From Oscillospiraceae bacterium (GTDB lineage Bacteria; Bacillota; Clostridia; UMGS1810): 64,000 nt of DNA. Positions 18,076-26,686 of the stretch are shown piece by piece. The first letter of the stretch is position 1. Every line of letters starts with the position of its first letter. Below the pieces are notes generated by a model, which was not told the DNA's origin, did no database searches, and saw nothing but the letters and a program-made list of their open reading frames with translations. The position numbers were made by a program, and so were the translations under genes. Location: NCBI GenBank assembly GCA_015069095.1, contig SVJH01000008.1:20269-84268 (forward strand). Direction: 5' to 3'.

Positions 18076-18200
18076 AAGCCTCCCTTGCCTAAAGGGAGGG
18101 GGACCACTTTAGTGGTGGAGGGATTGTAAATGCAAAATAGAAACAATCCCTCAGTCTTTCCTTACGGAAATCCAGCTCCCTTTACACAAGGGAGCCTTTT
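18076..18200. repeat. Palindromic intergenic repeat element
   Basis: About 125 bp made of nested inverted repeats: CCTCCCTTGCCTAAAGGGAGG, ACCACTTTAGTGGT, GAGGGATTGT with ACAATCCCTC, and CTCCCTTTACACAAGGGAG at the end. The layout is that of the small non-coding imperfect palindromes scattered between genes in many Clostridia. No coding potential seen. It lies 90 bp after the prophage 1 terminator, so it may mark host DNA. Confidence 0.65.
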
Positions 18201-18243
18201 TTAAAAATCCTTAAGACCAACGCCCTTTAAGCCGGGTTTTTTA

Positions 18244-19143
18244 TTATTTAGTAAGTTTTTTTACTAAATCTCTAAAAAGTTCATCGCGTTTAATGTTGTA
18301 AACATATTGCATTCGATGTGCTGTATTTATCACGCTGTAATGGTAGTCATATGTAGGAAGCGTAAGTGGAATTGAATAAGAATTCATAAAACAATCGTTA
18401 TCATTTAAAAGATATGCAACTGCAGTAACATCCCATAGTACTTTTGAAAGCATTTTTCTTTCTTCCATTTCTTTTATTGTGATGTTTACAAGATAGTCAG
18501 AGAGTGTATTTTTGCCTTTAAAATAATATTCAAGTTCCAAAGATGTTACATAGAAACTACTTACAACACCACGACAAGGCAGTTGAATAAAAGGAACACC
18601 GCTTTGCATAACACATCTTGCGGCAGCAATATCCTGAAACATATTAAATTCATATGTATCGTGATAGTGATGTGCATGACCTCCAAGCCATACTACAACA
18701 GTATTCTCTGCTACAAGCGGATTTAATAAAATTGCAGATGCAATATTTGTAATTGCACCGATTGCCACAACGTAAAGCGGATTTTTTGGCGAATAATCAT
18801 TTGCTCTTTTTGCAAGGTCTTGCGCAGCAGGGGAGATAACAGGTAAAGTTTCATCATCTAAATACTTTTCGCTGCCTTTAAAAACAGGCACTTTTTCGTT
18901 CATTATAGAAAGAAGATTTAAAATTTCTGCATAACTTTTTTCCATACCGTCTTTTGGACTATTTGATTTCGGATTGAAAAACGGTGCGGCATAAATTGCT
19001 TTTGTATTTAGTTTATCTTTTGATTTTAAAAGATATGCAACTGCAAACTGGTCATCTATTTCATTAAATGTATCTGTATCTAAAACAACGTCGATTTTCC
19101 CTTTTGGCACAGATAGGTTTTTAATTCTTTCACATTCTGTCAT
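18244..19143 (-). CDS. Inosine-uridine-type nucleoside hydrolase
   Basis: 299 residues. The family's calcium- and ribose-binding motif DTDTFNEIDDQFAVA is present at residues 22-36, and the second conserved Asp lies in LWDVTAVAYLL near residue 242. These enzymes split nucleosides into base and ribose. ATG lies 1 base after the kinase stop, so the two genes are translationally linked. With a PfkB kinase upstream, salvage of ribose or a similar sugar is likely. Substrate specificity cannot be read. No signal peptide, so cytosolic. Confidence 0.85.
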   Translation of the reverse strand: MTECERIKNLSVPKGKIDVVLDTDTFNEIDDQFAVAYLLKSKDKLNTKAIYAAPFFNPKSNSPKDGMEKSYAEILNLLSIMNEKVPVFKGSEKYLDDETLPVISPAAQDLAKRANDYSPKNPLYVVAIGAITNIASAILLNPLVAENTVVVWLGGHAHHYHDTYEFNMFQDIAAARCVMQSGVPFIQLPCRGVVSSFYVTSLELEYYFKGKNTLSDYLVNITIKEMEERKMLSKVLWDVTAVAYLLNDNDCFMNSYSIPLTLPTYDYHYSVINTAHRMQYVYNIKRDELFRDLVKKLTK

Positions 19144-19144
19144 A

Positions 19145-20374
19145 TTATTTTACCTCTTTTCTATATTCAAGCGGATTTTTACCGTATTTTTCTTTGAAAA
19201 TTTTTCTAAAGAAACTCTCGTTTTCATATCCCGCATTTTCTATAATGCTTTCTATTGATAAATCTGTGTTTAAAAGCATTTTTGCTGCATATTGACATCG
19301 CTTTTGCTGAAGATATTTAGAAAAAGATTTGCCGGTAAGTTTTTTAATAAGATTTCCGGTGTATACCGATGAATATCCAAGTTTTAACGCTAAATCTTTT
19401 AAAGAAGCATTTTTGAAATTTTCGCTTATATATGCTTCAATTTTGCCAAGTAAGATTTCCGATTTATTATTTGTATCGTTTGGTTTTAAACCTTCTATGC
19501 AGTTTATAACCTCGTCTTTTGAAGGAATTGAAGGTGCTGCACCATTTCTTGAAACTGCTATTGCAGAGGCAGCAGAAGCGGTTTTTAAAATGTCTTTTAT
19601 GTTTTCTTTTTTAGATATACCCGAAACAAAATAACCTGTAAATGTATCGCCCGCAGCGGTTGTATCAACTGCTTTAACTTTGAATGCACTTTGACGTATA
19701 ACTGAGTTTTTGTCGATGTAAATACATCCTTTTTCGCCTAATGTGAGTATTACTTTTAGATGTGGATATGTATTTTTAAAATAAACTATGCATTCTTCGC
19801 TTGAGGTGCATCCTGTTATTTCTTCCGCTTCAACTTCGTTTAAAAGGATATAAGAGAGCATTTTAAAATCAAGATTTGTTATTTTTTCGTTAAAAGGAGA
19901 GGGGTTAAGCATTATGCACATTTCTTTTTCGTATGCCTTTTTTACTATGTAATCGATGTTGCTTATTTCGTTTTGCAAAAGTATAATATTGTCTTTTTCA
20001 AAGTTATTAAGAACTGTGTCAATAAAGTCTTTTGTAACCATCTCGTTTGAACCGGGATAAAGAAAAATTGAATTTGAACCTTCTTTATTTACCTGAATTA
20101 TTGCATGGCCGTTTTTTCCTTCTACTGTTTTAAGATACGAAATATCAACACCATTTTTTTGCAGAATATCTTTAAGCATTTTTCCGTCTGTGCCGATACA
20201 TCCGGCGTGAAACACATTTGAACCGGCTTTAGAAATGGCAATAGACTGATTAAGTCCTTTTCCGCCTGGGAATGTTTCAAGTTTATTTGTAGTAATAGTT
20301 TCGCCGCTTCTAACTATGTGGTCGACTGAATAAACAAAGTCGATATTGCATGAACCAAAATTAAGAATTTTCAT
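19145..20374 (-). CDS. PfkB/ribokinase-family kinase fused to AraC-type DNA-binding domain
   Basis: ATG at 20374 is preferred (AGAGGGTG about 6 bases upstream; a second ATG and GTG lie 6-9 bases further up). 409 residues. Residues 1 to about 290 form a ribokinase-like domain: FPGGKGLNQS near 40 and the catalytic Asp243 in TTAAGDTFTGY. Residues about 305-405 are two AraC helix-turn-helix units (LKDLALKLGYSSVYTGNLIKK; then GYENESFFRKIFKEKYGKNPLEYR). One protein could both phosphorylate the sugar and control the operon. The nucleoside hydrolase gene follows directly. Confidence 0.87.
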   Translation of the reverse strand: MKILNFGSCNIDFVYSVDHIVRSGETITTNKLETFPGGKGLNQSIAISKAGSNVFHAGCIGTDGKMLKDILQKNGVDISYLKTVEGKNGHAIIQVNKEGSNSIFLYPGSNEMVTKDFIDTVLNNFEKDNIILLQNEISNIDYIVKKAYEKEMCIMLNPSPFNEKITNLDFKMLSYILLNEVEAEEITGCTSSEECIVYFKNTYPHLKVILTLGEKGCIYIDKNSVIRQSAFKVKAVDTTAAGDTFTGYFVSGISKKENIKDILKTASAASAIAVSRNGAAPSIPSKDEVINCIEGLKPNDTNNKSEILLGKIEAYISENFKNASLKDLALKLGYSSVYTGNLIKKLTGKSFSKYLQQKRCQYAAKMLLNTDLSIESIIENAGYENESFFRKIFKEKYGKNPLEYRKEVK

Positions 20375-20395
20375 TTTCATCACCCTCTTAAATTC

Positions 20396-20423
20396 AGTAT
20401 ATCATATTTTTATATTTAAACAA
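20396..20423 (-). promoter_or_regulatory. Promoter for kinase-AraC/nucleoside hydrolase operon
   Basis: On the minus strand TTGTTT (20418-20423) and TATACT (20396-20401) are separated by 16 bp, about 15 bp upstream of the ribosome site. Confidence 0.6.
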
Positions 20424-20459
20424 GTACCTTTTTTATACAAAAACGGACCAAATAAAATA

Positions 20460-20486
20460 AAAAAGACGTCTTACGACGTCTTTTTA
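20460..20486 (-). terminator. Terminator overlapping the end of the GH123-like gene
   Basis: Perfect 11-bp stem AAAAAGACGTC / GACGTCTTTTT with a 4-base loop. The stop codon of the upstream minus-strand gene lies in the loop. It works on either strand by sequence. Confidence 0.8.
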
Positions 20487-22123
20487 TTTATCATTTTTAT
20501 TGCTTTATCAATAAGTTGAGGAATGAAACTGCTCTCGGTAGGATAATCTTTAAATGTTAAATCCATTTTTGCTTCTTTGTCAATCATTTTTATAACTTCA
20601 TCTCTTCCGATTTTTTCTTCAAGTTTTCTTAAAATTTCAATATCCTCAAGCGCTTCTTTAAAAATTATGGCACGAAGAGATGGTGTACATCCGTTGTCTG
20701 TAGGATATACAGAAAACGGGTCGCCTGAAGGAAAGGCTTTATCACTTGAAGTTGTAATGTAAGGATTGATTTTCTTTCTTGAAAGTTGACTGTAGTAGAA
20801 ATTGTATCCCCACTGAAGAAAGCCTTTTATACCGAATTTGTACATTTGAATTCCCAAAATTCTGTTTTTGTGCGATGGCATTGCCAAAAAGCGATTCCCA
20901 ACTTTTTCAAACTGACCGCAACAGTAGTAAGCCCATTGATTTTGAACATCGTTTTCTAAAAATTCTTCAATGTGATTTGTTGCAGTAACAGGTGTTTTTA
21001 TAAGACCTGTTTCGTAGAATTGATAATCACTTATTGCATCCATAATTCTTGATGAGTCAACATACGAAGAAACAATTGAGTGTGCATACTTGTAAGTTTC
21101 GATATGTTCTTTTGAAGGTTCATCAGAAATATGGAAATAGCATTTATCAAGAATGTTTTCGCCCTTTAAAAATTCAACTAAAGATGGCAAAAACTGACAT
21201 AAAAACTCTTTGTATTTTTCATCGTCAGATTTCACGTGCCAGCCAAACATTAAATATTCTTTCCCGTTTTCACTTATCTTTATGTTAGGTGCAAATTTTA
21301 GTCCCCATTGAGAGAAAAGATGCGAAATTTCATAGTACTCAATATTATTTTTTTTGCAAAGTGAAATCCATTTTTTAAGTAGTGAAAAATCAAAAATATA
21401 GTTTTCATTTTTCTTTTCAATTTTAACAAGTTGTGTGCATGGACGCATTTTTCCTACTTCTGTATCAAGTGGAGGAGTGATAACAGGTGTTAAAATCATA
21501 TTTATACCAAGATTTTTTGCAAGGGACATATACTTGTCAATTAAATCCCAGTGTGCATCAGAGTATATTTCTACATTGTGTATATCTGCTATGCTGTCTG
21601 TATGAAACCATTGTGTAAATATCGTTTTTTGTGATGGAATCTTTTCATCTGTTACGCTTATTTTCATTGTTTTGCTTGCTGTGAATTTTTCAGTAGCAGT
21701 AGCATATGAAAGGTTTACGGTTAGTTCATATTCGCCTTTTGGAATATCATCACTAAGATTTAAATTTACCCATATTGAGCCAGATTCGTTGTTAAGACGA
21801 ATAACATTGCCTTCATCTTCAAATGGCATTAAAACGTCAGGGATAAGACACGGCTCTTTAGTAATAAAGTTCTCATCTTTTGTGTCAAAATATGTAGGCA
21901 TATCGCATATTGAATTTTTAACTACATAAACATTTACGTAATCTTTAATAGGCGAAATAAGTTCGATTTTAAGTTCCGCATTGTGAGAAGTTTCTATCGC
22001 AATCTGATACGAAAAACTCTGACCTTTTAAAAGAGTTTTTTTGTTTATTTCACTATAATTTTCAATACTTCCGTTTGGGAGTATTTTTTCCAAACTTGAA
22101 ACTTGTTTAACCTGTATGTTCAT
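20471..22123 (-). CDS. GH123-like glycoside hydrolase (DUF4091)
   Basis: ATG at 22123 fits AAAGAGG about 9 bases upstream; GTG/TTG codons just before it would be too close. 550 residues: an N-terminal beta-sandwich (about 1-160) and a TIM-barrel DUF4091 region (about 165-540). The consecutive acids of the GH123 catalytic pair are visible as D334-E335 in FHISDEP. Known GH123 enzymes release N-acetylgalactosamine from glycans by a substrate-assisted mechanism. No signal peptide, so intracellular action on imported sugars is inferred. The gene stands alone between its own promoter and terminator. Confidence 0.75.
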   Translation of the reverse strand: MNIQVKQVSSLEKILPNGSIENYSEINKKTLLKGQSFSYQIAIETSHNAELKIELISPIKDYVNVYVVKNSICDMPTYFDTKDENFITKEPCLIPDVLMPFEDEGNVIRLNNESGSIWVNLNLSDDIPKGEYELTVNLSYATATEKFTASKTMKISVTDEKIPSQKTIFTQWFHTDSIADIHNVEIYSDAHWDLIDKYMSLAKNLGINMILTPVITPPLDTEVGKMRPCTQLVKIEKKNENYIFDFSLLKKWISLCKKNNIEYYEISHLFSQWGLKFAPNIKISENGKEYLMFGWHVKSDDEKYKEFLCQFLPSLVEFLKGENILDKCYFHISDEPSKEHIETYKYAHSIVSSYVDSSRIMDAISDYQFYETGLIKTPVTATNHIEEFLENDVQNQWAYYCCGQFEKVGNRFLAMPSHKNRILGIQMYKFGIKGFLQWGYNFYYSQLSRKKINPYITTSSDKAFPSGDPFSVYPTDNGCTPSLRAIIFKEALEDIEILRKLEEKIGRDEVIKMIDKEAKMDLTFKDYPTESSFIPQLIDKAIKMINKKTS

Positions 22124-22145
22124 ATTCAACACCTCTTTAAAGATA

Positions 22146-22174
22146 ATTCTAACATATCACATAAATAAATTCAA
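22146..22174 (-). promoter_or_regulatory. Promoter for the GH123-like gene
   Basis: Minus strand TTGAAT (22169-22174), 17 bp spacer, TAGAAT (22146-22151). A short dyad TCTCTAAATTGGAGAGA (about 22176-22191) lies just upstream and could be an operator. Confidence 0.6.
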
Positions 22175-22192
22175 TCTCTAAATTGGAGAGAA

Positions 22193-22227
22193 AAAATAAA
22201 AATCCCATCTTACGACAGGATTTTTAT
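22193..22227 (-). terminator. Terminator after tRNA-Asp
   Basis: AAAAATCC-(TGTCGTAAGATG)-GGATTTTT on the minus strand, with T-run; also works in the other direction. Confidence 0.65.
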
Positions 22228-22229
22228 TT

Positions 22230-22306
22230 TGGCGACCCGGAAGGGGCTCGAACCCTCGACCTCCAGCGTGACAGGCTGGCATTCTAACCAACTGAACTAC
22301 CGGGCC
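22230..22306 (-). tRNA. tRNA-Asp (GTC)
   Basis: Acceptor GGCCCGG pairs with CCGGGTC (one G-T), discriminator G, encoded CCA. The anticodon loop CTGTCAC gives GTC. The T arm GAGGGTTCGAGCCCCTT is standard. Full 77-base gene including CCA. Confidence 0.95.
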
Positions 22307-22327
22307 AGATATTAAGTTTTTGCATAG

Positions 22328-22351
22328 CACTGTCGGAAAAACCCGACAGTG
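22328..22351 (-). other. Hairpin in the tRNA-Leu/tRNA-Asp spacer
   Basis: CACTGTCGG and CCGACAGTG form a perfect 9-bp stem with a 6-base loop, without a T-run. Probably a processing or spacer structure in the shared transcript. Confidence 0.45.
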
Positions 22352-22358
22352 AATGCTT

Positions 22359-22445
22359 TGGTGCCGATGGCCGGAGTCGAACCGGCACGGTATCGCTACC
22401 GGCGGATTTTGAGTCCGCTACGTCTGCCAATTCCATCACATCGGC
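22359..22445 (-). tRNA. tRNA-Leu (CAA)
   Basis: Acceptor GCCGATG pairs with CATCGGC, discriminator A, encoded CCA. The anticodon stem GCGGA/TCCGC encloses CTCAAAA, giving CAA. A long variable arm (CGGTAGCGATACCG) confirms a class II tRNA. 87 bases. Confidence 0.94.
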
Positions 22446-22464
22446 AAAAATAACTTGCTTTCAT

Positions 22465-22493
22465 ATTATACAATATGTTTGAAAAATAATCAA
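22465..22493 (-). promoter_or_regulatory. Promoter for the tRNA unit
   Basis: Minus strand TTGATT (22488-22493), 17 bp, TATAAT (22465-22470), 20 bp upstream of tRNA-Leu. Confidence 0.75.
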
Positions 22494-22510
22494 GTATTTT
22501 TTAAAAAAAT

Positions 22511-23317
22511 TTAAAGCTTAGTTTCTACAAATTCTCCACCGTGCATCTCAAACGCAGTTTTAAACCCAACTTCTTTTGCAAAAGATGCCATTTCACTTTG
22601 CATAAACGATAAAGCATCTATACGGTGTGAGTCGGTATTCAGCATTATTCTTCCGCCAAAATCATATATTCCTTTTAAAATGTTTATGTTAGGATATATG
22701 CTTTTTTTGTATCCGCGAAATACTGCACCTGAGTTAAGTTCAAAAATGCAGTTATGATTTTTAATTAAATATTCAGCCGCTGTTAATGCGTAATCAAGAT
22801 ATCTTTTGTCATTTTCATCAAAATATGCATTGTTATCGTTGTGAATTGTTACAATGTCAAAATGCCCTATAATATCGCATTTTGTTTTAAGCGGAAGATA
22901 TGTTGTAAGTTCATAATAGTGCTTTGCGTACTTTAAATAATCGCCGTCAAAATTTTCGTTTACGTTTTTTATAACATCTTCTTTATACCCATCAACTTCG
23001 CACTCGCTTTTTGGATGAGTATAGTGTACAGAACCGATTATATAATCATATCCGAAAGTATCATCTGTAAAAAGGTCTTTTTCAATTCCTGTGTAAATTT
23101 CAATTTTGTCTTCGTATTTCTTCTTTAGATTATATATTTCGTTTACATACTCATTGTGCTTTGAAAGAGACATTGAGTAGTTTGAAAAAGTTGTGTGTGA
23201 GTGTGATGAAAAACCAAGCGATGTAAAACCAAGTTTAATTGCTTCTAAAACATTTTCTTCAAGAGTGTTTTTTCCGTCGCAGTATGTAGAGTGAACATGA
23301 TAATTCGATTTTATCAT
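22511..23317 (-). CDS. hisK: Histidinol-phosphatase, PHP family
   Basis: 268 residues, overlapping the hisIE stop by 4 bases. PHP metal ligands are clear: [11 protein letters not shown] at the start, [10 protein letters not shown] near 38, E in [22 protein letters not shown] and LNTDSHR near the end. The family removes phosphate from L-histidinol phosphate, the eighth step of histidine synthesis. Because HisB in this operon has only the dehydratase domain, this protein fills the missing phosphatase step. It is the last gene of the operon. Confidence 0.87.
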   Translation of the reverse strand: MIKSNYHVHSTYCDGKNTLEENVLEAIKLGFTSLGFSSHSHTTFSNYSMSLSKHNEYVNEIYNLKKKYEDKIEIYTGIEKDLFTDDTFGYDYIIGSVHYTHPKSECEVDGYKEDVIKNVNENFDGDYLKYAKHYYELTTYLPLKTKCDIIGHFDIVTIHNDNNAYFDENDKRYLDYALTAAEYLIKNHNCIFELNSGAVFRGYKKSIYPNINILKGIYDFGGRIMLNTDSHRIDALSFMQSEMASFAKEVGFKTAFEMHGGEFVETKL

Positions 23318-23964
23318 TTTGTCATTTTCTCCTGTTTAACTTTGTGGTCAACAACGTGTCTTGATTCAAGTTCTTTTAAAATATCTTCAACACTTATGCC
23401 CATTTCAATCATAAGTACTAAAACGTGGTATACAAGGTCGGATATTTCATAAATTGTTTCGGCTTTGTCGTCTGCTTTGCCTGCAATAATTACTTCAGTA
23501 CATTCTTCGCCGACTTTTTTTAGAATTTTATCAATACCTTTTTCAAAAAGATATGTTGTGTATGAGCCTTCTTGTTTATTGATTTTTCTGCCTTCAATAA
23601 GAGATACAAGTGAATTTATTGAAAAATCTTTGTAGCCGTCTTTTGAAAAAACTTCATCATTAAAGCATGAATCTGTGCCTAAATGACAGGCAGGACCTTC
23701 TTTTGCAACTGTAACAGTAAGCGCGTCTTTGTCGCAGTCTGCTTTAATGTTTAAAATGTGCTGAAAATTGCCTGATTCTTCGCCTTTTCTCCAAAGTTTG
23801 TTTCTTGAACGGGACCAAAAGCATGTTTTTCCTTCTTTTAAACTAATTTCAAGGCTTTCTCTGTTCATATATGCAAGTGTTAATACTTTTTTTGAATAAG
23901 CATCTACAACAATTGCAGGGATAAGTCCTTTTTCGTCAAATTTCAATTCATCTATATTTATCAT
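23314..23964 (-). CDS. hisIE: Bifunctional phosphoribosyl-AMP cyclohydrolase / phosphoribosyl-ATP pyrophosphatase
   Basis: 216 residues, a natural fusion. Residues 1 to about 112 are HisI ([24 protein letters not shown]; zinc ligands in [12 protein letters not shown] and [11 protein letters not shown]). Residues about 113-216 are HisE ([36 protein letters not shown]). It performs steps 2 and 3 of the pathway. The start ATG lies 15 bases after hisF, with GGAGG overlapping the hisF end. Confidence 0.95.
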   Translation of the reverse strand: MINIDELKFDEKGLIPAIVVDAYSKKVLTLAYMNRESLEISLKEGKTCFWSRSRNKLWRKGEESGNFQHILNIKADCDKDALTVTVAKEGPACHLGTDSCFNDEVFSKDGYKDFSINSLVSLIEGRKINKQEGSYTTYLFEKGIDKILKKVGEECTEVIIAGKADDKAETIYEISDLVYHVLVLMIEMGISVEDILKELESRHVVDHKVKQEKMTK

Positions 23965-23979
23965 TTTTAATATCCTCCG

Positions 23980-24738
23980 TTATATTCTTACGTTAATATT
24001 ATTATTTTTAAGTGTGTTTTTAAGGTCTGAAATTTTAACTTCGCCAAAATGGAAAATAGAAGCCGCAAGACCTGCATCAATATCTGGAATTTCGTTAAAT
24101 AATGTAACAAAATCATCTATTTTTCCTGCGCCGCCAGATGCTATAACAGGAACATTAACCTTATCGCATACCGCTTTTAGCATTTCAATGTCAAAGCCGC
24201 CTTTAACGCCGTCTGTGTCAATACTGTTAACAACAATTTCACCTGCGCCGTTTTTAGCACCTTTTTCAATCCAGTCTATCGCATCAATACCTGTGTTTTC
24301 TCTTCCGCCTTTTGCAAAAAGCATAAATTTTCCGTCAACTCTTTTAACATCGGCAGAAAGCACCACGCATTGATTTCCGTATTTTTGCGCTGCTTTAGAA
24401 ATAAGATCAGGATTTTTAATTGCGCCCGAGTTAACACTTACTTTATCTGCACCGCATTTTAAAACGCGGTCAAAATCTTCGATTGTGTTAATTCCACCGC
24501 CAACTGTAAGCGGAATAAAAATAGTTGATGCAACTTCTTTTAAAATATCGGTAAATAACGCTCTTTTTTCAAAAGATGCTGTAATATCATAAAAAACAAG
24601 TTCGTCTGCGCCGTTTTCACTGTAAAATTTTGCAAGTTTAACAGGAGATGAAACATCACTTAAACCAAGAAAGTTAACGCCTTTAACAACTCTGCCATCT
24701 TTAACGTCGAGACAAGGGATAATTCTTTTTGTAATCAT
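23980..24738 (-). CDS. hisF: Imidazole glycerol phosphate synthase, cyclase subunit
   Basis: 252 residues, the standard length. A half-barrel duplication with catalytic aspartates in CLDVKDGRVVKG (about residue 11) and LSADVKRVDG (about 130), and phosphate-binding GGGIN and ASGGAG. It joins HisH to turn PRFAR and glutamine-derived ammonia into IGP and AICAR. Start is directly next to the hisA stop. Confidence 0.97.
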   Translation of the reverse strand: MITKRIIPCLDVKDGRVVKGVNFLGLSDVSSPVKLAKFYSENGADELVFYDITASFEKRALFTDILKEVASTIFIPLTVGGGINTIEDFDRVLKCGADKVSVNSGAIKNPDLISKAAQKYGNQCVVLSADVKRVDGKFMLFAKGGRENTGIDAIDWIEKGAKNGAGEIVVNSIDTDGVKGGFDIEMLKAVCDKVNVPVIASGGAGKIDDFVTLFNEIPDIDAGLAASIFHFGEVKISDLKNTLKNNNINVRI

Positions 24739-25464
24739 TTATTTTTCACTTCCTTTTGCAATAAGTATTGCTTCTTCTAAATCGATTGCATTTGTGTACA
24801 ATGCTTTTCCGAGTATTGCACCATACATATTCATCTTAGCAAGTTTTTTAACATCGTCAATCGATGAAACTCCTCCAGAAGCAACAATATCGAGGTTGAA
24901 ATTTTCTGATAATTCTTTATATAAATCAAGATTTGTACCTTGCATAGCACCATCTTTTGAAATGTCTGTGCAAATAATTGTTTTAACGCCGATTTCTTCT
25001 AATTTTTTGCAAAAATCATTACAACTTATATTTGATACTTCCATCCAGCCGTCAGTGGCAACAAAGCCGTTTTTAATATCAACACCAATCGCAATGTGCT
25101 CGCCGTATTTTTTTACCATTTCACAAGTAAAAATAGGATTTTTAGCGGCAATTGTGCCAAGAATTACTCTTAAGACTCCAGCATCGACATATTTTTTTAT
25201 GGTTTCTTCGCTTCTTATGCCGCCGCCAATTTCAACTTTTAAATTTGTATTGTCAATAATGCTTTTAACAACTTCAAAATTTGGAGTTGTACCTTCTTTT
25301 GCACCATCAAGGTCAACAACGTGAAGATAAGTGGCACCTTTTTCTTCAAATTGTTTTGCAACACTTAAAGGGTCTGTGCCGTAAACTGTCATTTTATCGT
25401 AATCGCCTTTAAAAAGTCTTACAACGTTGCCGCCTATTAAATCTATTGCAGGAAAAATATTCAT
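24739..25464 (-). CDS. hisA: Phosphoribosylformimino-5-aminoimidazole carboxamide ribotide isomerase
   Basis: 241 residues. Catalytic Asp8 in FPAIDLIGGNVVRL and the second Asp in GVDIKNGFVATDGW, with GGGIRSEE and ASGGVSS phosphate loops. Same barrel family as HisF, encoded beside it. Step 4 of histidine synthesis. Confidence 0.97.
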   Translation of the reverse strand: MNIFPAIDLIGGNVVRLFKGDYDKMTVYGTDPLSVAKQFEEKGATYLHVVDLDGAKEGTTPNFEVVKSIIDNTNLKVEIGGGIRSEETIKKYVDAGVLRVILGTIAAKNPIFTCEMVKKYGEHIAIGVDIKNGFVATDGWMEVSNISCNDFCKKLEEIGVKTIICTDISKDGAMQGTNLDLYKELSENFNLDIVASGGVSSIDDVKKLAKMNMYGAILGKALYTNAIDLEEAILIAKGSEK

Positions 25465-25476
25465 AATATGTCCTTT

Positions 25477-26094
25477 CTAAATTTCAGAAAATGCTTTTAA
25501 AATGCTTAGTCCCACATTACCGCTCTTTTCAGGGTGGAACTGAGTAGCAAAAATGTTATCTTTTTCAACTGCCGCAGTAAGGTCGGCTCCGTAGTTAGAA
25601 GTTGCAATAACATTTTTTTCACAATCTTTTGCATAAAAAGAATGAACAAAATATACAAAATCTTTTTCGTTTATGTATTTAAAAAGTTTGCTTTTTTCTT
25701 TGTTTTTAGGAAAATCGAGGCTGTTCCAACCAATGTGAGGTATCTTTAAGTTATTAGGTATAACGTCTTTAATCGGAACAACACTTCCTTCTATAAGTCC
25801 AAGACCATCATGCTCGCCGTATTCATAACTTTTTTCAAACATCATTTGCATACCAAGGCAAATTCCAAGAAGCGGTTTTCCGCCTTTTGCCTCGTTTACC
25901 ACAACATCGCCGAGTGATGTTTCTTTAAGTTTTTGTGCTGCATCTTTAAAAGCACCAACACCCGGAAGTATAATTTTTTCACTGTCTTTTATTTTTTGTT
26001 TGTCGCTTGTAAGGCAAACATCGACACCAATAAATTTAAACGAACTGTAAAGAGAAAAAATGTTGCCTACGCCGTAATCTACAATTGCTATCAT
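25477..26094 (-). CDS. hisH: Imidazole glycerol phosphate synthase, glutaminase subunit
   Basis: 205 residues, class I amidotransferase. Nucleophile Cys in LLGICLGMQMMFE near residue 79, and the His-Glu pair in ATQFHPEKSG near 181. It supplies ammonia to HisF. The ATG overlaps the hisB stop by one base. Confidence 0.97.
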   Translation of the reverse strand: MIAIVDYGVGNIFSLYSSFKFIGVDVCLTSDKQKIKDSEKIILPGVGAFKDAAQKLKETSLGDVVVNEAKGGKPLLGICLGMQMMFEKSYEYGEHDGLGLIEGSVVPIKDVIPNNLKIPHIGWNSLDFPKNKEKSKLFKYINEKDFVYFVHSFYAKDCEKNVIATSNYGADLTAAVEKDNIFATQFHPEKSGNVGLSILKAFSEI

Positions 26095-26681
26095 TATAAC
26101 ACACCCTTTGTTGACGGAATTTCGTTTGCAAAGTCAGGATTTATTTTTGTAGCAGCCGAAAGCACTCTTGCTAATGCTTTAAAAACTCCTTCTGCAATGT
26201 GATGAGAATTTTTGCCTGCCATTTTTCTTATGTGAAGAGTGATGTTTGCATTTCGTACAAACGCAATTAAAAATTCCCATACAAGTTCAAGGTCAAAATC
26301 TCCAACTTTTTGTGTTGGATAGTCAACATCATATTCAAGATTGCCTCTTCCGCTGATGTCAACTGCGGCAAGAATAAGTGCTTCGTCCATAGGAAGAATA
26401 ATATCTCCGTAGCGGTTTATGCCTTTCAAATTACCAAGCGCCTCATTAAATGCTTTTCCAAGACAGATGCCTATATCTTCTGCACTGTGATGAAAGTCAA
26501 CATATGTATCTCCAACGCAAGTAACGTTTAAATCGTATCTTGCATGACGGGCAAAAAGACAAAGCATATGGTCTAAAAATCCAACGCCTGTTGAAATTTC
26601 ACTTTTTCCCGTGCCGTCAATGTTAAGCGACAGTTTAATATCAGTTTCGTTTGTTTTTCTTTCGATTTTTGATATTCTCAT
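26094..26681 (-). CDS. hisB: Imidazoleglycerol-phosphate dehydratase
   Basis: 195 residues, single-domain form. The metal-binding repeats VDFHHSAEDIGICLG (near 64) and NSHHIAEGVFKALAR (near 158) are present, plus GFLDHML. It removes water from IGP in step 6. No fused phosphatase, consistent with the separate PHP enzyme at the operon end. Confidence 0.97.
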   Translation of the reverse strand: MRISKIERKTNETDIKLSLNIDGTGKSEISTGVGFLDHMLCLFARHARYDLNVTCVGDTYVDFHHSAEDIGICLGKAFNEALGNLKGINRYGDIILPMDEALILAAVDISGRGNLEYDVDYPTQKVGDFDLELVWEFLIAFVRNANITLHIRKMAGKNSHHIAEGVFKALARVLSAATKINPDFANEIPSTKGVL

Positions 26682-26686
26682 AATTT

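Noticed and set aside
24794..25324. Plus-strand reading frame opposite hisA
   Set aside because: Composition mirrors the real gene; hisA is certain and complete.
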